Translations under genes and position numbers: made by a program
Shown here: positions 6,878 to 11,438 of the stretch, piece by piece
Position numbering within the stretch: the stretch's first letter is position 1
Layout of the letters: the number at the start of each line of letters is the position of its first letter
Notes under the pieces: model-generated
Database searches by the model: none
The model's input: only the letters and a program-made list of their open reading frames with translations
Told to the model about the DNA's origin: nothing
Origin: Clostridiales bacterium UBA4821
Lineage (GTDB): Bacteria > Bacillota > Clostridia > Acetivibrionales > UBA4821
Direction of reading: 5' to 3'
NCBI GenBank assembly: GCA_002402315.1
Contig: DHFP01000081.1
Location: 8,330 to 19,767, forward strand
Length of the DNA stretch: 11,438 nt

Positions 6878-6906
6878 ATTATATAACATATTTACTTATT
6901 GTTCAA
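6878..6906 (-). promoter_or_regulatory. Strong sigma-70/sigma-A type promoter for the late operon
   Basis: On the minus strand TTGAAC (6901-6906, four of six matches to the -35 consensus) and a perfect TATAAT (6878-6883) are separated by exactly 17 nt. The predicted start is near 6871. The -35 overlaps the stop of the upstream regulator gene. The transcript meets a hairpin and then the intrinsic terminator before the first late gene. Confidence 0.75.
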
Positions 6907-7253
6907 CTGTTATTTCCGATTAATTGGAATAAGTTCAACGCATAACAGTTCATTGCTACTCTATATACAATTTCCCTTCTCATTACATATCCATTAGGTT
7001 CTTCAGTATGTAATAGTTCTTCGCATACCCATCTGTAATGTCCAGCATTACTAAGTCTCTTTCTATGATGGTCAGCTTCAAAATAGAACTCTTTCATCAT
7101 TGTCTCATGACATGTCCCCTTGAAGAATTCTAATGCTTTGTCAATTGCTTGCTTCATTCTTATTTCTGTATCTAATTTACTTTCACTAATATCTTTATAG
7201 GCGTATAGACACTTTTCGATATATCGATACTGCCAATTTTCGATAATCCTCAT
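6903..7253 (-). CDS. Probable late-gene transcription regulator, ArpU/RinA-like
   Basis: A 116-residue protein whose pattern resembles the sigma-factor-like ArpU/RinA regulators that activate late genes in Bacillota phages. The N-terminus has NWQYRYIEKCLYAYKDI (residues 6-22), like the YI-x-x-x-L-x-x-Y opening of such regulators. A helix follows (MKQAIDKALEFF, about 33-44). A C-terminal segment, CEELLHTEEPNGYVMRREIV (about 77-96) followed by YRVAMN, is similar to a region-4-type helix-turn-helix. GAGGTGAGGGA precedes the ATG. It is the last gene before the promoter and terminator that lead into the packaging genes, the usual location for such regulators. The helix-turn-helix is irregular, so the assignment is moderate; an unrelated conserved phage protein remains possible. 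Confidence 0.5.
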   Translation of the reverse strand: MRIIENWQYRYIEKCLYAYKDISESKLDTEIRMKQAIDKALEFFKGTCHETMMKEFYFEADHHRKRLSNAGHYRWVCEELLHTEEPNGYVMRREIVYRVAMNCYALNLFQLIGNNS

Positions 7254-7263
7254 TCCCTCACCT

Positions 7264-7461
7264 CTATTTAGTTTTTTCGGTTTCGTTCACTTCCCTTTGC
7301 TTGACCTCGAATAATGGTTTTAATAATGATTCTACCATAAACTTCTTAAAGCATATTGCTCCAAAGCCTATTTCTACAGATTCTGGAGTCTTTAGCTTTC
7401 TTCCGCATCTCTTGCAGATATCACTCCTTCGGTGATTTCCTTGATTTTGAATATTGTCCAT
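7264..7461 (-). CDS. DUF6011-like Cys-rich small protein
   Basis: A 65-residue protein with CKRCGRKL (about residues 16-23), then TPESVEIGFGAICFKKF (about 25-41): a CxxC pair followed by a third Cys in a GFGxxC context. That is the signature of DUF6011-type phage proteins, probably metal-binding. The charged C-terminal tail (KQREVNETEKTK) looks disordered. ATG at 7461 is preferred because AAGGAAGGTGG lies at suitable distance; the GTG at 7470 (MAIMDN) overlaps that site. Its 5' end overlaps the preceding zinc-finger gene in another frame by 41 nt. Its molecular role is unknown. Confidence 0.75.
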   Translation of the reverse strand: MDNIQNQGNHRRSDICKRCGRKLKTPESVEIGFGAICFKKFMVESLLKPLFEVKQREVNETEKTK

Positions 7462-7597
7462 TATCGCCACCTTCCTTTCTGTAACAAGTATAGCTACATT
7501 GTATTTTCCCTTTGGCTCTATACATATGACAAGGAGTAGGGATAAATTCCTTGTCGCAGCAACTACATTTTTTAAATCCTGAATCCAACCCTGCCAT
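7421..7597 (-). CDS. 58-residue zinc-finger protein (CxCC...CSYTCYRK type)
   Basis: Hand translation gives a 58-codon gene that starts 10 nt after the delta-subunit stop with AAGGG upstream. It encodes KKCSCCDKEFIPTPCHMYRA (residues 9-28) and then KGKIQCSYTCYRKEGG. Paired Cys motifs flank an aromatic/basic linker, the pattern of small phage zinc-finger proteins of the type 'CxxCGKEFxPTPxHxY...CSxxC'. It probably binds zinc and perhaps nucleic acid. The basic C-terminal tail (SKSRKSPKE) is encoded in DNA that also encodes the start of the DUF6011-like protein in another frame. Confidence 0.72.
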   Translation of the reverse strand: MAGLDSGFKKCSCCDKEFIPTPCHMYRAKGKIQCSYTCYRKEGGDNGQYSKSRKSPKE

Positions 7598-7607
7598 ATC
7601 TTATCCC

Positions 7608-8546
7608 TTATAAAAGTGAAGCTAATATAAATTCAATAGACATATTCTGTTCAATAGCTCCAGTTTTTATTCCTTTCTCTGTTTCTCTTATAGTTCTTAT
7701 TGACCTTACTAATTCATCCATACTATAGTGTACACCTTTTTCCTTTGCTAATTTTACTTGCCAGGGAGTTAATCCTGTTCGCTTTGATATATCTGCTCCA
7801 GCTCCTGCACTCTGTACCAATAACATGGATTTGAAATTAGTATATAGTAAACTGATGATTCCTAAGGGGCTTTCATTTATTGTCATTAGCTCCTCAAGTA
7901 ATTTATAGCTTCGGGTTATTTCTCTTTTACATACTGCATCAATTAATTCAAATATAACATCTTTAGGCTCTACATGAATTAGTTTTTCTTTGATTGCTAT
8001 TGCATAAGCTACCTCAATATCACATTTTCTTGCTGCCGCCAAATGCTTTATCTTATCACATTCCAGCAATATCCTACTATAATTACAATCGCATAATTCA
8101 GCAAACTGTACACCTTTTTTAACATCTAACCCAATCTCTTTCTTAATATACTTGGCCAATACTTCAGGAATAAGCTTTTCAAATTCCGTAAACATCTCAT
8201 TATGCTGCTTGTAAAACTTACTTCTTTTATCAAGGTTAGTATAGACTAGGATGATGGTATTCTTTCCTTGTACAGCTCCTGTATTGAGGCTATCCCATAT
8301 CTTATCTTGGGCTAAATAATCTTTATCGTCTCTAATTACATAACAGCTTGGCTTATTGATAAACGATTGGTTTTGCAATTTTCCAAATATTGAACCTACG
8401 CTATCCATTCTCTTTGCTGGTGAGCCTACAATCTTTGCTATTTTGTCTATATAAATATTCATTATTGCTACTTCTTCGCCAGTAAAGATATAAAGTGGTT
8501 GAAGCTTCTTTTTAACCAATTGCTCTTTGAGTTCATGTAGTTGCAT
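7608..8546 (-). CDS. holA: DNA polymerase III delta subunit (HolA-like clamp-loader subunit)
   Basis: Delta is the clamp-loader subunit that binds and opens the sliding clamp ring. The 312-residue product has the family opening PLYIFTGEEVAIMNIYIDKI (about residues 17-36), an N-terminal domain without a functional P-loop, and a helical middle with KKGVQFAELCDCNYSRILLECDKI (about 144-167). The C-terminal collar-like domain includes VIFELIDAVCKREITRSYKL (about 198-217), then LGIISLLYTNFKSMLLVQ. The length suits bacterial HolA proteins, which are usually a little longer. AAAGGAGATATCA precedes the ATG, which lies inside the upstream zinc-ribbon gene. It is the third clamp-loader subunit gene in the cluster after DnaX and delta-prime. 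Function is inferred from fold pattern and context; sequence similarity within this family is usually low. Confidence 0.8.
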   Translation of the reverse strand: MQLHELKEQLVKKKLQPLYIFTGEEVAIMNIYIDKIAKIVGSPAKRMDSVGSIFGKLQNQSFINKPSCYVIRDDKDYLAQDKIWDSLNTGAVQGKNTIILVYTNLDKRSKFYKQHNEMFTEFEKLIPEVLAKYIKKEIGLDVKKGVQFAELCDCNYSRILLECDKIKHLAAARKCDIEVAYAIAIKEKLIHVEPKDVIFELIDAVCKREITRSYKLLEELMTINESPLGIISLLYTNFKSMLLVQSAGAGADISKRTGLTPWQVKLAKEKGVHYSMDELVRSIRTIRETEKGIKTGAIEQNMSIEFILASLL

Positions 8547-8632
8547 TTGATATCTCCTTTCTCACAATTTATACAAACCTGCCTTCCTTCAGGAACATAA
8601 GTTCCGCAGCAAACGCATTTGTCTGAATCCAT
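8468..8632 (-). CDS. 54-residue zinc-ribbon protein overlapping the delta gene
   Basis: A small protein whose first 25 residues form a four-cysteine ribbon, CVCCGTYVPEGRQVCINC (residues 6-23), of the 'CxxCGxxIPEGRQVCxxC' kind often found in Bacillota phages. The tail is basic (NSKSNWLKRSFNHF). The start overlaps the delta-prime stop by one base (TAATG), with GGTGGAGGCAG upstream. The last 79 nt overlap the start of the delta gene in another frame, so the tail is dual-coded and may be less constrained. An in-frame ATG at 8674 would add 14 residues but lies within the delta-prime gene and lacks context. The role is unknown; placement between two clamp-loader genes is notable. Confidence 0.75.
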   Translation of the reverse strand: MDSDKCVCCGTYVPEGRQVCINCEKGDIKCNYMNSKSNWLKRSFNHFISLLAKK

Positions 8633-9456
8633 TATTCTGCCTCCACCCATATACCTCTCATCTCCAATATCCACATATCGATTGTAGAAGGCTTATTTAT
8701 GCCTGTAATATTGATTTGAGATAAATACTTACTAGTAATAGCTATGGTGTCTCTATATTGATGTAGGGGTTCGTTATCCATCTTCTTTCTGCATACATAC
8801 ATTACCGCTCTCATGAATAATCCAATATCCCAGCCGCCATCATCTTCTTTGTAATTTAATTTTAAACCAATCTTAAATGCATTGGCTCCGTTTACTACTC
8901 CAATATTATCTACAACTGTTTCAACAAATTCATAAAAGGCTAATATATCATATCTAGCTATTAAATCTACTTCTCCGGGAACCGTGCATATATTGGAGAC
9001 AATTTCTATTTCATCCTCGTTTAATTCATAACCCTTTACTTCAGCATATTCCAATAAATTATCAGGAGTATAGGGGTCGATACTAAGTACCGTTCCCCTA
9101 CTTTTAAGTGTTGCTAAAGTACTACCAATATCAGCTAAGGTCATTATGAAATAGGCTTTTCTTGGAGGTTCCTCTGTTATTTTTAGTAAAGCGTTCTTTG
9201 CTGCTGGACTCATCTTATCAGCATCTGGTAGTAAGTATAGGGTCGGCTCACTTTGTTTGTAAGCCAATGCAATGATTTCACGGACATCATCTACCTTGAT
9301 ATTACTCTTTATTAGATGGGCGTTTAACCCTTTTGCAATCCTACTGGCTATTAACTTCCGCCCGCTTTGTTTACTTCCGCAAATGATAGTGAACCGAGGA
9401 AATCCAGCTTCAATCATTTTATCTATTCTTGTTAGAAGTCTTTCCTGACCTATCAT
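8632..9456 (-). CDS. holB: DNA polymerase III delta-prime subunit (HolB-like clamp-loader subunit)
   Basis: AAA+ family clamp-loader subunit that provides a rigid stator and contributes the arginine finger to the neighbouring DnaX ATPase. In the 274-residue product the P-loop position is GSKQSGRK (27-34), degenerate relative to GxxGxGKT. The Walker B position reads LLPDADKMS (75-83), lacking the usual DE, so it is probably not an ATPase, as in E. coli delta-prime. NALLKITEEPPRKAYFIM (88-105) is highly diagnostic, and SRG (119-121) stands where most bacteria have SRC. No four-Cys zinc module is present between P-loop and Walker B. ATG at 9456 (MIGQERLL) is chosen because AGGAGGAG lies about 6 nt upstream, overlapping the DnaX stop; ATG at 9474 is less likely. 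Confidence 0.87.
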   Translation of the reverse strand: MIGQERLLTRIDKMIEAGFPRFTIICGSKQSGRKLIASRIAKGLNAHLIKSNIKVDDVREIIALAYKQSEPTLYLLPDADKMSPAAKNALLKITEEPPRKAYFIMTLADIGSTLATLKSRGTVLSIDPYTPDNLLEYAEVKGYELNEDEIEIVSNICTVPGEVDLIARYDILAFYEFVETVVDNIGVVNGANAFKIGLKLNYKEDDGGWDIGLFMRAVMYVCRKKMDNEPLHQYRDTIAITSKYLSQINITGINKPSTIDMWILEMRGIWVEAE

Positions 9457-9458
9457 TT

Positions 9459-10505
9459 TTACTCCTCCTGACATAAAAGAATTATAGTAGCTTCGATTAG
9501 TGGCTTAGGGCTTGGCTCCCATTTAATCTCAGCATTTAGCTTAATGACCTCAGCAAGTAATTCTTTAACAAACACATAGGTTTCATCATCCCAAGCATTT
9601 AGTCTATCTTCATAGGTTGAAGGAAGCTGTAGATATTCAAAGCCACCAAGTAGATAATATTTGTAAGCATCTAATACAAAGTAACTATATTGTTTCATGA
9701 ACTGCTTTAGGTCTACCCCACTTCTATGAGCCTCTTCAATTACTTTTACTGCTTCCCCGGGATTCATATCAATGATAGATTCGGTTAATTCAAACATTAC
9801 ATCATAATTGATGGTTCCAAGGGCTTCTACAACGCTTTCTACACTAATATCCGCACTATAGCTGATACATTTGTCCAGTAGAGTTATTGCATCTCTCATT
9901 CCACCATCTGCTAGTTTAGCTATATATCCTAAGGCTTCCATATCATAAACATAAGCTTCATCAGGGCCACCACTGTTTAGAATATCCTCATTTTCCATTA
10001 CCAAGATTGCTTTCAGTCTATCCACGATTGAATCATAAGTAATTCGTTGGAAGTCATAACGTTGAACTCTTGAAATAATAGTTGCAGGAATCTTCTGAGG
10101 GTCTGTTGTACAAAAGATAAATATTGTCTGAGCTGGTGGTTCTTCTATCAGTTTTAACATCGCATTCCAAGCTCCATTTGATAGCATATGACACTCGTCT
10201 ATAATATATACTTTATAAGGAGCATCAAGGGCTTTGAACTTGGCGTTATCAATAATCTCTCTTACGTTTTCTACACCGTTGTTAGAGGCCGCATCAATCT
10301 CAATTGGATTTCCGGCATGCCCGTTAATTTCGTTCGCAAAGATTCTAGCACAGGTTGTCTTTCCAGTTCCAGCGCCACCGGTGAACAAATAACAATTCTT
10401 ATGAGTTTTAGTTCTTAATTGCTCCTGCAGGATTTGTTTAACTGACCCCTGCTCAACTACATCATCAAATGTTCGAGGTCTATATTTAATGGCAAGTGCT
10501 TTCAT
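9459..10505 (-). CDS. dnaX: DNA polymerase III gamma-like subunit (minimal DnaX clamp-loader ATPase)
   Basis: ATPase motor of the clamp loader. The 348-residue product begins with KYRPRTFDDVVEQ (7-19), carries Walker A GGAGTGKT (43-50), Walker B IIDECHML (101-108), sensor-1 CTTDPQKIP (132-140) and SRV (145-147, usually SRC). A sensor-2-type segment GGMRDAITLLDKC lies in domain II. The conserved EIDAASNNGVENVREIID (69-86) is clearly bacterial DnaX rather than RFC-like. Two features are unusual. The zinc-binding module (Cys-x8-Cys-x2-Cys-x2-Cys) normally between Walker A and EIDAAS is missing: ARIFANEINGHAGNP joins the two directly. The protein also ends after the domain III phrase EIKWEPSPKPLIEATIILLC, so it lacks the tau-specific polymerase- and helicase-binding domains. 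GGAGGTG lies 9 nt before the ATG, and the start directly follows the preceding gene's TAG. Confidence 0.93.
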   Translation of the reverse strand: MKALAIKYRPRTFDDVVEQGSVKQILQEQLRTKTHKNCYLFTGGAGTGKTTCARIFANEINGHAGNPIEIDAASNNGVENVREIIDNAKFKALDAPYKVYIIDECHMLSNGAWNAMLKLIEEPPAQTIFIFCTTDPQKIPATIISRVQRYDFQRITYDSIVDRLKAILVMENEDILNSGGPDEAYVYDMEALGYIAKLADGGMRDAITLLDKCISYSADISVESVVEALGTINYDVMFELTESIIDMNPGEAVKVIEEAHRSGVDLKQFMKQYSYFVLDAYKYYLLGGFEYLQLPSTYEDRLNAWDDETYVFVKELLAEVIKLNAEIKWEPSPKPLIEATIILLCQEE

Positions 10506-10850
10506 CTACTTCACACCTCCAAACAACTTATCAAAGAATTCTTTAACCTCCGCAGGCATCTCTCCATGAGATTTACATTGTTCACAATTTCCATCACAGC
10601 CTTCATTGTCCTCATCATCTTCTGAAGCTCCAAATAGCATTGCTAAGATATTCTCAAGAGGATTTTCTTCTTTAAACTTGGCCACCTTTACCATTTCCTC
10701 TAATTCTTGTACAACAGTTACTTCATCTAATTGAGCCATCTTTTCTATGATGGTCATAATACCTGATTTTACTTCTGCTCTACCACCTTGAACCTGAACA
10801 GTTACTTTACCTTCTTTTGTTAATTCAAATAATACTTTAGCTTCTCTCAT
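10506..10850 (-). CDS. Acidic hypothetical protein with a Cys cluster, next to dnaX
   Basis: A 114-residue protein of unknown function. The N-terminal 60 residues look like beta strands and a helix (VLFELTKEGKVTVQVQGG, then a helix through IIEKMAQ). An acidic linker (EDDEDNEG, about 77-84) leads to CDGNCEQC (about 85-92), a possible metal site, and a C-terminal amphipathic helix MPAEVKEFFDKLFGG. GAGGAGGAAAATTAA precedes the ATG, and the start directly follows the upstream stop (TAA ATG). Its stop likewise abuts the dnaX start, so the two are probably co-translated. The short hydrophobic C-terminal helix FFDKLF is unremarkable as a clamp-binding motif, and I make no such claim. Confidence 0.75.
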   Translation of the reverse strand: MREAKVLFELTKEGKVTVQVQGGRAEVKSGIMTIIEKMAQLDEVTVVQELEEMVKVAKFKEENPLENILAMLFGASEDDEDNEGCDGNCEQCKSHGEMPAEVKEFFDKLFGGVK

Positions 10851-11186
10851 TTAATTTTCCTCCTCTAAATAAGTTTGTAATTGCTTAAATAATGCTTCAT
10901 CTATTATATAGAAATTTTCACTGTTATTTAAACCTCCAAAGTTAAAAGCTACTGCCCAATGCGGTTTTCCCATTGCGAAGGCCTCTTCCTTTAATTTATC
11001 AATCCAATCTCGTTTAATGCTCATTGATTGTTTTTCGGTGGTTGCGGTTTTACATTCTATGCAAAAGTGTTTTGTTTTTACGTCCCCCTTAGAGAAGGCA
11101 GTCGCACCACTGTTTGGCTGCCTTCTTCCCTTTAGGTTCTTTGCTACTTTACTTTCTTGAGCTTTACTATATTTTCGGGTATTCAT
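10851..11186 (-). CDS. PD-(D/E)XK endonuclease, Hjc-like Holliday junction resolvase
   Basis: Small nuclease of the PD-(D/E)XK fold, likely a structure-specific resolvase that cuts branched replication or recombination intermediates. Within 111 residues, E11 lies in KAQESKVAKNL, RRQPNSGATAFSKGDV (21-36) supplies D35, and FCIECKTATT (41-50) supplies E44 and K46, the catalytic ExK. The later SIKRDWIDKLKEEAF (56-70) matches the WL-x-K-x-x-EEA helix of Hjc-type proteins. The ATG overlaps the upstream gene's stop (TAATG), with TTGAGGTAG upstream. It precedes the clamp-loader genes, consistent with a role in phage DNA replication. A related phage nuclease with a different substrate is the main alternative; Hjc-like activity is inferred. 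Confidence 0.78.
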   Translation of the reverse strand: MNTRKYSKAQESKVAKNLKGRRQPNSGATAFSKGDVKTKHFCIECKTATTEKQSMSIKRDWIDKLKEEAFAMGKPHWAVAFNFGGLNNSENFYIIDEALFKQLQTYLEEEN

Positions 11187-11438
11187 TATTCTACCTCAAC
11201 TACCTGACCATCAATTAATGAATAGAAGATATCTTCTTTAATTGTTTCCCCATCAACCAAAACACTCTTAACTTCAATTAACTTGCGATTTGACCAATCA
11301 ACTTCCCACTGAGCTAATACTAACCAACAACCCTTCTTGCCCTTCGCTTTTCCTTCTACTCCTAATGAACAAGCTATAGAATCTTTACCCTCAACTGTAG
11401 CTGCTGACTGATATCCGGTATTTGTAGCTGCTGAATAA
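11186..11438 (-). CDS. C-terminal part of a DUF7666-like repeat protein (truncated by window edge)
   Basis: The last 83 codons of a gene that starts beyond the right edge. The visible sequence opens with short repeats of about 8-9 residues, YSAATNTG, YQSAATVEG, KDSIACSLG and VEGKAKG, then GCWLVLAQWEVDW, and ends YSLIDGQVVEVE. This matches the C-terminus of a protein family I recognise from gut-phage genomes (DUF7666-like), in which a run of S-A-A-x-x-T-G repeats precedes a conserved 'GKAKGAxGCxxVLAEW...DGExVEVE' end. The repeats suggest a left-handed or trimeric beta structure, as in YadA heads, but the function is unknown. The exact family number is from memory. Confidence 0.65.
   Translation of the reverse strand, partial: YSAATNTGYQSAATVEGKDSIACSLGVEGKAKGKKGCWLVLAQWEVDWSNRKLIEVKSVLVDGETIKEDIFYSLIDGQVVEVE

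Noticed and set aside
6016..6906. Integrase, attachment site, CRISPR array or tRNA gene
   Set aside because: I looked through the gaps between genes here and elsewhere; there are no spaced direct repeats with unique spacers, no cloverleaf with CCA-end, and no recombinase motif in any frame. The only direct repeat is the 15-bp tandem unit at 6199-6234.
9457..9474. Possible programmed frameshift fusing DnaX to delta-prime through the ATG at 9474, or a tau/gamma frameshift in dnaX
   Set aside because: The AGGAGGAG over the DnaX stop is perfectly placed as the ribosome binding site for ATG 9456. There is no A-rich slippery heptamer with downstream stem as in E. coli dnaX, and DnaX ends naturally after domain III.

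Overview
This window is a piece of a tailed double-stranded DNA bacteriophage (or prophage) genome. The host is most likely a low-GC Bacillota bacterium, Clostridia or Lachnospiraceae-like. The evidence is the AT-rich sequence, strong AGGAGG-type ribosome binding sites before nearly every gene, and a recognisable Bacillota-phage head gene order. Every supportable gene lies on the minus strand, so transcription runs from the right end of the window to the left. The genes are tightly packed, with many TAATG stop/start overlaps.

Right half (about 11438 to 6903) is the replication and regulation cluster. In transcription order it holds the C-terminal end of a DUF7666-like repeat protein, a small Hjc-like PD-(D/E)XK endonuclease, an acidic Cys-cluster protein, and then the most striking part: separate genes for three bacterial-type clamp-loader subunits. 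These are a minimal DnaX (gamma-like), a delta-prime (HolB-like) and a delta (HolA-like). A zinc-ribbon gene sits between the last two and partly overlaps delta. Next come two small overlapping Cys-rich genes (a zinc-finger protein, then a DUF6011-like protein) and a probable ArpU/RinA-like late-transcription regulator.

The switch region (about 6906 to 6788) carries a near-consensus promoter whose transcript runs almost at once into a strong intrinsic terminator, placed before the first packaging/structural gene. This resembles a late promoter plus leader terminator controlled by antitermination. A second copy of the 14-nt promoter core lies near position 840, before the scaffold gene.

Left half (6787 to 1) is the packaging and head module: three small uncharacterised genes, the small terminase subunit, a conserved phage hypothetical, a DUF3789-like micro-membrane protein, the large terminase subunit, the portal, a Mu gpF-like minor head protein, a GP20-type scaffold, and the first 25 codons of another probable virion gene. 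Three genes under 60 codons (7421-7597, 6041-6187, 5055-5150) were found by hand translation.

As a unit, the right side would equip the phage to load a sliding clamp with its own loader. The regulator and promoter-terminator region would then switch on the DNA packaging and head genes on the left. No clamp, polymerase, helicase or integrase is visible in the window, so whether the loader acts on a host or phage clamp, and whether the phage is temperate, cannot be decided here.
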